A stretch of DNA of 64,000 nucleotides from Cystobacter fuscus (GCF_002305875.1 NZ_CP022098.1:10912001-10976000); one strand, 5' to 3'. Shown: positions 1 to 8,545, counted from the first letter of the stretch. A program made the numbers and translations. Notes: generated from the letters alone by a model not told the origin.

Positions 1-567
1 CAGGTGGTGGGCACTGGCTCGGCCATGCCCGTCACGCTCTCGCCGCAGGCGGGTTACACGGCGGTCATCCAGCGCAATGCCAATGGCTGGAGCGCGGAGC
101 TGAGCATCGCGGACAGCCTCGTCGGGGGATGGAACCACGCCGCCGGAGTGATGGTGAGTCACACGGGCCTGACGTCGGTGGGAGATGACTGGGTGTGGCC
201 GACGCGGGCCGTCTCCGACAAGCCCTCCACCTGGGCATCCGCCTGGCTGGGCACGCTCCCGGCGCAGCCCAACCGCGCGCCCACGGCCGAGGCCGGTGAG
301 CCGCAGCGCATCGTCATCGGCGCCGAGCGCGCCATCTCCCTGGACGGGGGCGCGAGCTTCGATCCGGACGGCGACGCGCTGGCCTACAGTTGGACGCAGG
401 TGTCCGGCCCGGCGGTGACGTTGACCGAGGCCGGCACGGCCACGCCGAACTTCACCATGGACCGCATCACCGCTCCGGTGACGCTCCAGTTCCAGCTCTC
501 CGTGAGTGATGGCTCGCTGCGGAGCGCCGCGGACACCGTACAGGTGCAGCTCATCCCTGGCCGATAA
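1..567 (+). CDS. C-terminal part of a secreted carbohydrate-binding/PKD-domain protein (5' truncated by window edge)
   Basis: The frame is open from base 1, so this is only the last ~188 residues. Residues ~1-85 look like a CBM9-type or similar beta-sandwich end (motifs NGWSAELSIA, DDWVWPTRAVSDKPSTW). Residues ~93-187 form a PKD/REJ-like Ig fold that begins NRAPTAEAG and has the typical LDGGASFDPDGDALAYSW core. Such modules sit at the C-terminus of secreted glycosidases, esterases or adhesins; the catalytic part lies upstream outside the window. The protein ends after the Ig fold without a sorting tail. The 55-bp gap to the next, convergent gene carries a GC-rich hairpin. The exact enzyme class cannot be told from this fragment. 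Confidence 0.75.
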   Translation, partial: QVVGTGSAMPVTLSPQAGYTAVIQRNANGWSAELSIADSLVGGWNHAAGVMVSHTGLTSVGDDWVWPTRAVSDKPSTWASAWLGTLPAQPNRAPTAEAGEPQRIVIGAERAISLDGGASFDPDGDALAYSWTQVSGPAVTLTEAGTATPNFTMDRITAPVTLQFQLSVSDGSLRSAADTVQVQLIPGR

Positions 568-575
568 ACCCGTGA

Positions 576-615
576 CGCCCCCCTCCGGCCCGTGGGGAGA
601 CGGCCGTGAGGGGCG
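576..615. terminator. Bidirectional hairpin between convergent genes
   Basis: An imperfect inverted repeat has a left arm CGCCCCCCTCCGGCC and a right arm GGCCGTGAGGGGCG separated by 11 nt. About 12 pairs form with small bulges. It lies between the stop at 567 and the convergent stop at 623. There is no U-tract, as is common in GC-rich myxobacteria, so a terminator role is an inference. Confidence 0.4.
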
Positions 616-622
616 GCGGGAC

Positions 623-1870
623 TCACGGCACCTCGAACCCCCCGTCCACCCGCCGGAAGAGGCCCTCGATTCCATCCGGGGCCGAGCCCAGCCGGGAGAG
701 CGCGCCGCGCGAGGCCTCGTCCGACTCCCGGCACACCAACGCGAACTCGCGCCAGCCCAGGTGGACGCACCACGGACCCTCGCCCACGTGCGCGACGAGC
801 CGCCTCCGCTGGGCCTCGGTGAGCAGCCGGGCCCCATCCAACCCGTCACCCCCCGCCACCGCCCAGATGCCGGTGCCCCCGTCCACGAGCACCACCCGCC
901 CCTCCTCCAGCACCACGGCGCGCACCGGCGCGGGGTGCGCCTCCAGGTGGCTCCAGGCGAGCGCATCCACCTGGGACGCGGAGAGCCCGGCGGGCCCGAG
1001 CGACGTCTCGGGCAGGTAGCGCACGAAGGCCTCGTCCTCCAGGACATAGAAGACCTCGAGCCCCGCGCCCGCGGGCCGGTGCAGCGCGCCCACCGCCCGC
1101 TCCGAGAACCGCGCGGGCCGCAGCACCGGGCGCACCCGTCGCTCCCACCCGTCCTCCGCCCCGGCGGCGGGCCCCGACAACCCCCGCAGCCGCGCCACCA
1201 GCTCCGCCACGTGCTCCGTCAGCGGCTGCGTGCCCTCGCGGTAGGCGGCATGGAGCGAGTCCACGTCCACCCGGCCCACCCCTCCCGAGGCGAACTTCAC
1301 CAGCAGGTGCGTCCCCTGCCGCCGGCACGCCACGCCCGCGCGGTGCAGCGCGGCGAGCAACGCGGCGAGGAACTCCGCGCGCGACGCCGGAGCCGGGGGC
1401 GCGGGGGGTGGAGCCAGCTCACCGGACTCCAGCTCCTCCTTGAGCAGGCGCGCCTCCGCGTCGAACGGATCCCTCTCCAGCGCGTCCGCCACGAAGGCCC
1501 GCGCGCGGCCGTGCTCTCCCCGCCGCAGGGCGAGCACCGCGAGCACCTTGAGCGCCTCGGGATCTCCCGGGTTGAGGGCGAGCACCTCGCGCAGCACGGC
1601 CTCCGCCTCGCCCATCCGCTCCAGCCCGAGCAGCGCCCGCGCCAGCCCCAGGCGCACTTGAAGCTCCTGGGGAAAGTCACGCCGCAGGGACTCGAGCAGA
1701 CGCAGCGCCTCGCGCTCGGCGCCCGCGTTCACCCACGCATGCGCCAGGGTGAGCCGCAGCGTGGGCCCCGGGGTGTCCCGGGCCGCCGAGCGCAGCACCT
1801 CCCACTCCCCTTCCTCCAGGGGCTCGCCAGCCTCCACCTTGCGACGGATCCGCTCCAGGGCAGTCAGCAC
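623..1870 (-). CDS. TPR protein with a C-terminal DUF1444 (YtpQ-like) domain
   Basis: The product is 415 aa from a GTG start. Residues ~1-130 are alpha-helical tetratricopeptide repeats with the usual A-x(3)-A-L-x(6-8)-P spacing (for example LALNPGDPEALKVLAVLAL). A Pro/Ala linker at ~150-160 leads into a globular domain containing FLAALLAALHRAGV, LLVKFASGG and a repeated acidic/aromatic core, resembling DUF1444. It is cytoplasmic, with no signal peptide. It is the last gene of the minus-strand DUF2378 run, 33 bp after that array. No strong Shine-Dalgarno precedes the GTG. The molecular role is unknown, and the DUF1444 assignment rests on pattern only. Confidence 0.7.
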   Translation of the reverse strand: MLTALERIRRKVEAGEPLEEGEWEVLRSAARDTPGPTLRLTLAHAWVNAGAEREALRLLESLRRDFPQELQVRLGLARALLGLERMGEAEAVLREVLALNPGDPEALKVLAVLALRRGEHGRARAFVADALERDPFDAEARLLKEELESGELAPPPAPPAPASRAEFLAALLAALHRAGVACRRQGTHLLVKFASGGVGRVDVDSLHAAYREGTQPLTEHVAELVARLRGLSGPAAGAEDGWERRVRPVLRPARFSERAVGALHRPAGAGLEVFYVLEDEAFVRYLPETSLGPAGLSASQVDALAWSHLEAHPAPVRAVVLEEGRVVLVDGGTGIWAVAGGDGLDGARLLTEAQRRRLVAHVGEGPWCVHLGWREFALVCRESDEASRGALSRLGSAPDGIEGLFRRVDGGFEVP

Positions 1871-1903
1871 GGGGCGAGTGTAGCCCTCCAGCGCCGCCCT
1901 GGC

Positions 1904-2524
1904 TCAGCGCCAGGAGATGTCGTACTCGCCCTCGAGCGTGTCCAGTTGCCGGCCGAGCACCGTCACGTTCAGGATCCGCGCCTCCTCGAACAGGCCCTGG
2001 ATGATGCCCTCCTGGAACGGCATGGGCATGAAGTCGCGGTGCATGGTCCACACACAGTGATTGGGCCCCAGCCACCGCAAGGAGTGCACGCTACTACTCA
2101 CCGCGATCCGGTAGGCCTCGGGGGCCTGGGTCAACAGCCGCTTCGCATCGCCTCCCGCCCCCACGAGCAGCGCCCGGCCGATAAAGGACGCCAGGAAGTC
2201 GCGCACGCACCGCCGTCCCAGCAGTTGCAAGACCCGGGAAGCGCCTCCATGCCGGGCGGCCAGGGGAGCCAGGGCCACGTCCAGCACCTCGAGCTGGAGC
2301 CGAGAGGGGTAATAGAAGGAGTCCACATACGTGTCGTGCTGCGCCCACACCTGACGGCAGCGCTCCAGCACGTCTTGATCCCCCTCGCCGAGCGCGAGGA
2401 CCGCCGCCTGGAAGCTGCGCACGAACAGACCCTGCATCGTGTGCGAGGGCGTCACGAGTTCCAGCCGCCGCGAGAGATCAGGAACCCACCCGTCTCCTGC
2501 GCTCAAAGAAGGAGAAGCAATCAC
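1904..2524 (-). CDS. DUF2378 (TIGR02265) family protein, paralog 1
   Basis: The product is 206 aa. The longest frame begins at a TTG at 2566, but a GTG at 2524 is preceded by GAGG five bases upstream, and the resulting N-terminus matches paralog 2, so I prefer it. Family hallmarks are a central helical region and the C-terminal block with WLGPNH, DFMPMPFQEG and the terminal GEYDISW. The family is known only as a Myxococcales-restricted, highly expanded group of unknown function. No membrane segment or signal peptide is seen. Paralogs 1-3 are spaced 27-70 bp apart on the same strand and are probably co-transcribed. Confidence 0.8.
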   Translation of the reverse strand: MIASPSLSAGDGWVPDLSRRLELVTPSHTMQGLFVRSFQAAVLALGEGDQDVLERCRQVWAQHDTYVDSFYYPSRLQLEVLDVALAPLAARHGGASRVLQLLGRRCVRDFLASFIGRALLVGAGGDAKRLLTQAPEAYRIAVSSSVHSLRWLGPNHCVWTMHRDFMPMPFQEGIIQGLFEEARILNVTVLGRQLDTLEGEYDISWR

Positions 2525-2593
2525 GTGGACCTCGGATTCGAAAGGGGGCGCGAAGCCCGGATCCAACCGCTGGGGTTACCTCATCTCCAACAC

Positions 2594-3196
2594 TCACCGC
2601 CAGGAGATGTCGTACTCACTGTCCAGCACGCCTGTCTGCACACCCACCACGTGGACACGGCGGGCATCCATCCGCTCCAACATGGCCACCAGCATGCCCT
2701 CGTGGAACGCCGCGGGCGCGAAGTCACGCTTCATGGTGAAGCGGCAGTGCTGGGGGCCCAACCACTCCACCGAGCGTGTGCCATTGACCGACACCAGATA
2801 GGTGGACGGCAGGTGATTGACGAGCCGCCGCGCCTCGCCGCGCACCAGCACCTGCATGGCCCGACCGGCCTCCGACTCCAGGAAGTCCGTCGCCACGCAA
2901 TGCCCCATCAACCACAGGGTGCACTCCGCCTCGCCATGGCGCTCCATGAGCGGGGGCAGCGCCGTGGACACCATCTCCAGGAAGAGCCGGATGGAGTAGT
3001 TGAAGAAGTCGAAGAACCAGGCCTGTCCGCACGCGGTGGCACACCGCGCCGCCAGGTCCTCGTCACCGAGCACCCGGATGGCCCGCAGCGCCCCCTGGCA
3101 GAACAAGCCACGCGCCATGTCCTCCGAGGTCGCCTGGGCCAGCCGTGGCGCCCACAGCGCGGCCTCGCGTCCCGGAAACTCGAGGGGGGGGCTCAC
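2594..3196 (-). CDS. DUF2378 (TIGR02265) family protein, paralog 2
   Basis: The product is 200 aa from a GTG at 3196 with GAGGGAG four bases upstream. The frame stays open to 3283, but that extension would overlap paralog 3 and has no family similarity. Shared blocks with paralog 1 are ARGLF near the N-terminus, a FFDFFNYSIRL helix, VEWLGPQHC, DFAPAAFHEG and DSEYDISWR at the end. These positions match across all four copies while the rest has diverged, so the duplications look old. Function unknown. Confidence 0.8.
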   Translation of the reverse strand: MSPPLEFPGREAALWAPRLAQATSEDMARGLFCQGALRAIRVLGDEDLAARCATACGQAWFFDFFNYSIRLFLEMVSTALPPLMERHGEAECTLWLMGHCVATDFLESEAGRAMQVLVRGEARRLVNHLPSTYLVSVNGTRSVEWLGPQHCRFTMKRDFAPAAFHEGMLVAMLERMDARRVHVVGVQTGVLDSEYDISWR

Positions 3197-3224
3197 CGTG
3201 CTCCCTCGCCCATGAAGGAGCCGC

Positions 3225-3848
3225 TCACTGCCACCAGAAGTCGCATTCACTGTCGAGCCCACCTGTCTGCCTGCCACTGACACGTACCGCGCGCCCCCCC
3301 CACAAACCCAACGATGTCTTCACCACGCCCTCGTGGAACGGATAGGGCATGAAGCCCTGCTTGAGCGTCAGCCGTCCACTGCACGGCCCCATCCAGCGAA
3401 CCTCGTACTCGCCGAAGCTCACCGACGTGCGATAGGCCATGGGCAGCGCGGATTGGAGCTGCCGGGGACTGAGCGGTGACAGCGACAACATCACCTTGCC
3501 CACCCCGAGCCCCCACACCCGCCGCGCCACCTGCTGCCCCAACTGCCGCAACCCCTCCTCCGCTCCTCCATACTCTCGCGCCAGTGCCGGCAACGCCGTG
3601 GAGACCATCCGGTAGTGCAGCCTCGCGGGGTAGCTGAAGAAGTCCAGGAAGTGGGACTCACCACTTTCCTCCACACACCGTCTCACCAACGGCTCGTGTC
3701 CCAGCGAGCGGAGCGCATCGAGTGTGCCATTGAAGTACATCCCACGCACCGTGTGCCGCTCCGCGACCAGACCGCTCCGCCGCGCCAGCTCCTGTTCCCA
3801 GGCGTCTGCCTTTGCCTCACCAAGGCCCACGCTGTCATTCACGGCCAT
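3225..3848 (-). CDS. DUF2378 (TIGR02265) family protein, paralog 3
   Basis: The product is 207 aa. The open frame reaches 3983, but the ATG at 3848 is preceded by AGGGGG six bases upstream and gives the standard family length. Blocks seen are VRGMYFNGTLDALR, FLDFFSYPARL, VRWMGP, GFMPYPFHEG and LDSECDFWW. The terminal motif differs from the usual EYDISW (Cys and Trp replace Tyr and Ser). It is the first gene of the three-copy block downstream of the HAD gene. The 232-bp upstream gap holds two palindromes and probably the promoter of this block. Confidence 0.8.
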   Translation of the reverse strand: MAVNDSVGLGEAKADAWEQELARRSGLVAERHTVRGMYFNGTLDALRSLGHEPLVRRCVEESGESHFLDFFSYPARLHYRMVSTALPALAREYGGAEEGLRQLGQQVARRVWGLGVGKVMLSLSPLSPRQLQSALPMAYRTSVSFGEYEVRWMGPCSGRLTLKQGFMPYPFHEGVVKTSLGLWGGRAVRVSGRQTGGLDSECDFWWQ

Positions 3849-3935
3849 GAGTGCCCCCTGAGCGGCAACCCGCTTGAACGACCAATGCCTAGCGTAGGGC
3901 ATCCCCTCCGGGATGTCAGTAACAGCCCGCCACAT

Positions 3936-3965
3936 CCTATTCCTTTTTCCCGGGGAAAGGATAGG
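3936..3965. promoter_or_regulatory. Long inverted repeat upstream of the three-gene DUF2378 block
   Basis: Left arm CCTATTCCTTTTTCCC and right arm GGGGAAAGGATAGG form a 30-bp near-palindrome with two extra bases in the left arm. It lies 88 bp upstream of the DUF2378 start at 3848, in an AT-richer stretch than its surroundings. It could be an operator or a transcript hairpin. The symmetry is visible in the sequence; the role is inferred. Confidence 0.4.
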
Positions 3966-4029
3966 CATTGTCTGTCTTTCCATTCCCCTTGTGGGATTGC
4001 GCTGTCATCACCCGGCCCCTACCGGAACG

Positions 4030-4043
4030 TTGAAAGCTTTCAA
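4030..4043. repeat. Perfect 14-bp palindrome TTGAAAGCTTTCAA
   Basis: The exact palindrome TTGAAAGCTTTCAA sits 38 bp beyond the stop codon of the HAD gene and ~180 bp upstream of the DUF2378 block. It is notable for AT content in a GC-rich region. It may be a dimeric-regulator site; with no spacer it is not a good RNA hairpin. Confidence 0.35.
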
Positions 4044-4080
4044 TCCGACCACAGCGCGGGGCCACGCGCGGTGTCGAGGA

Positions 4081-4779
4081 TCAGCGCGCGTGCAGCAGCC
4101 AGCGCTCGAGCTCCTGGGGCAGCGAGGCGAAGTCAGGAATGACCCAATGGGCGCCGGCCTCACGCAGTGTCTGTTCCGGCAGGAGGGTGGTGACACCCAC
4201 GGCGAACATGCCGGCCGCGCGCGCCGCGAGGATGCCATTGACGGCGTCCTCGAAGACGACGCACCCGGTAGGCTCCACGCCGAGCGCCCGGGCGGTGGCG
4301 AGGAAGATGTCCGGCGCGGGCTTGCCCCGCGTCACGTCCTCGGCGCCGACGACGCGCGAGAAGAAGGGGCGCAGCGCGAGCCCATCGAGCACGAAGTCCC
4401 GGTTGGCCGCGGGCGCGGCCGTGGCCACCGCGAGCCCCCGTCCCGCTTGACGCAGGCGGGCAAGCAGCTCCGGGGCACCGCGCAGCGCCATGAGGTGCGG
4501 CCCGTACAGCTCGCGGTAGTGCGCTTCCTTCTGATCCGCCAGGCGCGTCACCTCCTCGGGGGCCATGGGGCGGCCCAGCAGCGCGGGGAGGATCTCCTCG
4601 TTGCGCTTGCCGGCGAACTCCCGCTCGAAGCGCTCCTCGGGCGCTCCGGCCGCGTCCAGACCGAGCGAGCGCGCCAGGGCGACCCAGGCCTGGACGTGGA
4701 AGCGCATGTTGTCGACGAGCGTGCCGTCCATGTCGAAGAGGACGGCGGTGGGGGGAGGCAGGGGCATGGACATGGACAT
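4081..4779 (-). CDS. HAD-superfamily (subfamily IA) phosphatase, beta-phosphoglucomutase-like
   Basis: The product is 232 aa. Motif I is FDMDGTLVDN (nucleophile Asp and acid/base Asp, residues ~15-17), motif II is the Thr in VATAAPA, motif III is the Lys in GKPAPDIF, and motif IV is VVFEDAVNGILAA. A helical cap lies between motifs I and II (residues ~25-90), as in sugar-phosphate phosphatases and beta-phosphoglucomutases. The N-terminus reads Met-Ser-Met-Ser-Met, three in-frame ATGs in a row, so the exact start is ambiguous. It begins 13 bp after the stop of DUF2378 paralog 4 and is likely co-transcribed with it. Substrate unknown. Confidence 0.85.
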   Translation of the reverse strand: MSMSMPLPPPTAVLFDMDGTLVDNMRFHVQAWVALARSLGLDAAGAPEERFEREFAGKRNEEILPALLGRPMAPEEVTRLADQKEAHYRELYGPHLMALRGAPELLARLRQAGRGLAVATAAPAANRDFVLDGLALRPFFSRVVGAEDVTRGKPAPDIFLATARALGVEPTGCVVFEDAVNGILAARAAGMFAVGVTTLLPEQTLREAGAHWVIPDFASLPQELERWLLHAR

Positions 4780-4792
4780 GCCCCAGGCCCTA

Positions 4793-5419
4793 TCACGTCT
4801 GCCAGGAGACCTCGTACTCGCTCTCCAGCGTGGACAACTGGTGGCCGCGCACCTGGGCGTCGCGCGCGCTCGCCTTGTCCAGCACCCCCATCAACACGCC
4901 CTCGAGGAAGGGATAGGGCATGAACTCCCGGCGCATGATGAGCCGACCGCGCGTGGGGCCCGTCCACACGATGGAGCGGCTGCCAAAGCTCACCGAGGCC
5001 CGGTACGTCGCCGGCAGGTTGTCCACCAGCTTCTTCACGTCCCCATTGGCCAGGAGCTGCAGCGCCATGCCCGCCGCCGAGCACAGGAAGCCATCCGCGG
5101 CACGGTAGCCCAGGGCCCGCAGCGCCTCGTCGATGCCTCCACAGCGGTCCTCCAGCATGCGCGCCGCGATGAACATCATGCGCAGGCTGGCGCTGACCGG
5201 ATAGGCGAAGAAGTCGACGAGCTTGTCCTCGCCACTGGCCCGCTGGCAGTCGCGCACCGCCTCCTCGTCACCCAGACAGCGGACCGCATCCAACGTGGTG
5301 CGCAAGAACGTGCCCCGCGCGGTATCCGTGGGCGACGCCATGGCCAGACGCCGCGCCAGATCCTCATCCGAGCCAGGCGGGGCCACGACCCATGGGTCCT
5401 GTTCATCGTGTCTGTGCAT
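4793..5419 (-). CDS. DUF2378 (TIGR02265) family protein, paralog 4
   Basis: The product is 208 aa from the ATG at 5419; the frame is open to 5458 but the extra residues are not family-like. It carries ARGTFLRTTLDAVRCLG, LVDFFAYPVS, IVWTGPTRG, EFMPYPFLEG and the terminal LESEYEVSW. It is followed after 13 bp by the HAD gene, which separates it from paralogs 1-3. A 147-bp gap upstream separates it from the hybrid kinase on the same strand. Function unknown. Confidence 0.8.
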   Translation of the reverse strand: MHRHDEQDPWVVAPPGSDEDLARRLAMASPTDTARGTFLRTTLDAVRCLGDEEAVRDCQRASGEDKLVDFFAYPVSASLRMMFIAARMLEDRCGGIDEALRALGYRAADGFLCSAAGMALQLLANGDVKKLVDNLPATYRASVSFGSRSIVWTGPTRGRLIMRREFMPYPFLEGVLMGVLDKASARDAQVRGHQLSTLESEYEVSWQT

Positions 5420-5566
5420 GCGCCCCGACTTCACACCGCTCCCCCCCGCGGCGTCCACAGCCCACGCGCATCTTTCCCTCCATGAGCGCCGACATGTCTC
5501 TCATTGACCAACTCAATCCGGCTGGATAAATCCATTCAGCCTGCAAACCAGAACTGAAGAGAGGGA

Positions 5567-7627
5567 TTAACCCGGAAAAGAGGGCGAGGCGGAGCCGGAG
5601 GTGGAGAGGTCGGACTGGCCGAGGAACTCGTCCAGGGCCCCCACGTCGATGGGTTTGCGGAACACGGCGTCCACGAGGGCGAGGTTGGCGCGATTCTGCC
5701 CGCGCACGTCCATGCCGGTGACGATGGCGAGCAGCGCATGGGGAGAGCGCTGGCGCAGCTCGCGCGCCACCTCCCAGCCGGACAGGTCCGGCATCACCGC
5801 GTCCAGGAGCGCCGCGTCATAGAGCCGCTCGTCCCACATCTTGAGCGCCACCTCGCCGCCCGGGGCCACCTTCACGTCGTAGCCCTCCTCGCTGAGCAGC
5901 TCCGCCATCATCCGCGCGTTGTCCGGATCGTCGTCCACCACCAGGACCCGGCGCGTGCGCTGGAAGCGCCGGGGTCCCACCATGCCCCAGCTGTCCCCCG
6001 CGAGCCGCTCGTCCTCCTCGCGCTCCTGGGTGGAGCGCACCAGCGGCATGCGCACGACGAAGGCCGCGCCCGGGCGTCCGGCGAGGTTCTCCACCGTCAG
6101 CTCCCCGCCCCAGCGCCGCACCTGCTCGCGCGCCACCGCGAGCAGCAACGAGAGCTGGGGAGCACCCACCTCGCGGTTGAGTGGATCGAACATGCGCGTC
6201 AGCTCCCCGGCGGAGTAGGGCGTGCCCGCGTCCTCCACGCGCAGCATGCCCTGGCCCCCCGGCTCCGCGCGCGTCTGGATCACCACGCGCCCGCCCCCAT
6301 CCCCCAGCCGCTCGCGCTCGGCCAGCAGCAGGTTCACCACCAGCTCGCGGAAGAAGCCCGGATCGGCCCGCACCGCGCCGGGATTGCCCAGACGCAGCTC
6401 CACCGTCACCGGGTGCTCGCGCTGCTCCAGCTCCCCGCGCGCCAGCTCGAGCGCCTCGCGCACCGAGGCATCCACCTGCACGTCGTGCAGGTGCTCCTCG
6501 CTGCGCTCCACGTTGAACTCCTGCAGCCGCGCCACCAGCTCCCCCACCTGCCCCACCGTCCTGTCCAGCGAGTCCAGGTGCTCGGGGTTGTACTCGCGCC
6601 GCAAGAGGGTGATGCGCAGGCGCAGCACGTTGAGCAGGTTGTTGAGCGCGTGCGCCGCGCCACTGGCCAGCTGCCCCAGGGCCTGCGTGCGCGTGCGCTG
6701 CAACAGCTGGCCCTGCAACCGGCGCAGCTCGTCATGAGCGCTCAAGAGCTCCTTGTTCTGGTTGGCCGCATCGGTGCGGTCGGTGAAGGTTTGAATGACG
6801 CCGGCGAGCTCGTCGCCCTCATGCCGCAGGGGCGTGGCGCTCAGCTCCAGGGTGGCCTCCTCCCCGCCGGGCCGCTCCACCACCATGAACACGCCGCGCA
6901 CCGGCCCATGCTCGCGCAGCGCGCGCATGAAGGGCATGTCGGCCACCTTGAAGGGCGTGCCATCCGGGTGGCGCGCGTTCACCTGCGAGAGCACCGTCGC
7001 CAGCGACGTGTGCGAGCGCGCCCCCACCACGGCGCGCATGGGCATGCCGATGAGGCGGCTGACCGGCGGCGTGGCGAAGGACACCGTCCCATCCAGCTCG
7101 GCCAGCAGGATGCCCACCTCCACGTGGTTGAGCACCGACTCCATCACCGCCGCCTCGCGAAAGCGCACCTCCTCCGTCTTGAGCACCCGCGTGAAGGAGG
7201 CCTGCGCCGAGGCGTGTGCCTCGCCCACCAGCTCCACCACGAAGGTGGCCACCTCCGGCTCCAGCCGCTGGCGGTTGCGCCGCGCGTACACGTAGAGCAG
7301 CACTTCCCCCAGCGCCTTGAACTCGCGCGCCAGGTCCTCCGGGTCGAAGCGCTGGTCGTAGCGCCGCGCCCCGTGCGAACGCACCACCTCCGGCCAGAGG
7401 ATGAGGGCGTCCTTCCCCCGGTCCCTGAGCAGGCGGACGAGCTCGTCCACCAGCGGGCGCAAGGGGGCCCGCAGGTCCCTGCCGGGCACGTCCAGCTCAT
7501 GGGTCTCCGCCCGGATGCGCTTGGCCCACAGCCGCACCACGCGCTCGCCCTCCTCTTCCAGCAGGGAGAGCAGGGCCGGCACCGGGTCCACGGGTCGTGG
7601 GGTGTCTTGGAGGAAGGGAATGACCAT
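5567..7627 (-). CDS. Hybrid histidine kinase (RsbRD-like N-terminus, PAS, degenerate kinase core, receiver)
   Basis: The product is 686 aa from the ATG at 7627. Residues ~15-155 resemble the RsbRD N-terminal sensor helix bundle, and ~160-290 are a PAS fold. The dimerisation helix carries His326 in GAAHALNN. The ATPase part (~385-530) is degraded: in the N box only Asn432 remains and the second Asn position is Ala436. The G1 box reads DAGTP rather than DxGxG, and no G2 glycine pair is seen. The receiver (~558-670) is intact: Asp565-567, phosphorylation site Asp609, Thr637, Lys658. It may act as a phospho-acceptor or scaffold rather than an active kinase. It has no membrane segments. Confidence 0.85.
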   Translation of the reverse strand: MVIPFLQDTPRPVDPVPALLSLLEEEGERVVRLWAKRIRAETHELDVPGRDLRAPLRPLVDELVRLLRDRGKDALILWPEVVRSHGARRYDQRFDPEDLAREFKALGEVLLYVYARRNRQRLEPEVATFVVELVGEAHASAQASFTRVLKTEEVRFREAAVMESVLNHVEVGILLAELDGTVSFATPPVSRLIGMPMRAVVGARSHTSLATVLSQVNARHPDGTPFKVADMPFMRALREHGPVRGVFMVVERPGGEEATLELSATPLRHEGDELAGVIQTFTDRTDAANQNKELLSAHDELRRLQGQLLQRTRTQALGQLASGAAHALNNLLNVLRLRITLLRREYNPEHLDSLDRTVGQVGELVARLQEFNVERSEEHLHDVQVDASVREALELARGELEQREHPVTVELRLGNPGAVRADPGFFRELVVNLLLAERERLGDGGGRVVIQTRAEPGGQGMLRVEDAGTPYSAGELTRMFDPLNREVGAPQLSLLLAVAREQVRRWGGELTVENLAGRPGAAFVVRMPLVRSTQEREEDERLAGDSWGMVGPRRFQRTRRVLVVDDDPDNARMMAELLSEEGYDVKVAPGGEVALKMWDERLYDAALLDAVMPDLSGWEVARELRQRSPHALLAIVTGMDVRGQNRANLALVDAVFRKPIDVGALDEFLGQSDLSTSGSASPSFPG

Positions 7628-7705
7628 GGTTCCTCCCGTACAGGGTGGGCATGGGAGCTGGGAGCGGCCAGCCGGAATGCGACGGTCCCCCACGGGAGGG
7701 CGAGG

Positions 7706-8479
7706 ATGGCGAACGACGGAAATGATCGCGACAAGAACGAATTCGAGGTCTCTCCCATCTCGGACTCGGCCATGGCGCAGCTCTTCCGGGGCGAGCTCAG
7801 CCGCTCGGACACCTGGCGCTCGCGCCTGGACAACACCACCAACTGGTCGCTCACCACCACCGCGGCCGTCATCTCCTTCGGCTTCACCACCTCGGCCTCG
7901 CCGGTGGTGTTCCTGGTGGGCATCTGGATGGTGCTGACGTTCCTGCTCATCGAGGCGCGGCGCTACCGCTATTACGACTTGTGGATCCGCCGGGTGCGAC
8001 TGTTGGAAAACGGCTACTGGGTGCCGCTCTTGCGCCGCGAGCCGGTGGACCCGGACGCCATCCGCGAGCTGGTCAATCTGGTGGAGCGGCCGCAGATCCA
8101 GCTCTCGCTCTTCTCGGCCATCTCCACGCGGCTCAACCGCGCCTACGGCCCCATCCTGCTCGTGTTGACGCTCACCTGGTTCGTCAAGGTGTACACCCAC
8201 CCCGACGCCCCCGAGGACGTGCACGAGTTCATGCAGCGGGCGAGCGTGGGCCCGGTGCCGGGCGGGGTGGTGACGGTGGTGGTGGGGCTGGTGGTGCTCG
8301 TCTTCGCCTACATCTTCGCGGCCTCCTTCTTCACCCGGGCGCCCATGGGCGAGCTGCGCCCGCTGCCCCGGGGCCGACGCGCCGCGCTATGGGAGGCGTT
8401 CTACCGGCCCTACGCCACGCTCGCCCCCCGCCGCCGCAGCCGCCGCCCCGCGCCTCCACCGCCTCCGCCGTTGCATTAG
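7706..8479 (+). CDS. DUF2270 family integral membrane protein
   Basis: The product is 257 aa from the ATG at 7706, with GGAGG about six bases upstream. It begins with an acidic, polar cytoplasmic stretch, then has hydrophobic segments at ~50-80 (two close helices), ~145-160 and ~195-220, followed by a basic Pro-rich tail. The motif EARRYRYYDLWIRRVRLLE after the first pair is characteristic of DUF2270 proteins. The gene is divergent from the hybrid kinase with a 78-bp gap. Function unknown. Confidence 0.8.
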   Translation: MANDGNDRDKNEFEVSPISDSAMAQLFRGELSRSDTWRSRLDNTTNWSLTTTAAVISFGFTTSASPVVFLVGIWMVLTFLLIEARRYRYYDLWIRRVRLLENGYWVPLLRREPVDPDAIRELVNLVERPQIQLSLFSAISTRLNRAYGPILLVLTLTWFVKVYTHPDAPEDVHEFMQRASVGPVPGGVVTVVVGLVVLVFAYIFAASFFTRAPMGELRPLPRGRRAALWEAFYRPYATLAPRRRSRRPAPPPPPPLH

Positions 8480-8545
8480 CCAGGCTCTTCCGGGGTGGGT
8501 TTTCCTCCTTCCGGCCCCCTGGCTTTTGTGGTTGAAGCGGACGAC

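Noticed and set aside
506-3280. A 924-codon open frame on the plus strand
   Set aside because: It is antisense to the TPR and DUF2378 genes, is rich in His, Arg, Pro and Gln without any domain pattern, and is typical of shadow frames in high-GC DNA.
5738-7705. Long plus-strand frame continuous with DUF2270
   Set aside because: The part before the ATG at 7706 is antisense to the hybrid kinase; the ribosome site and domain start support 7706.
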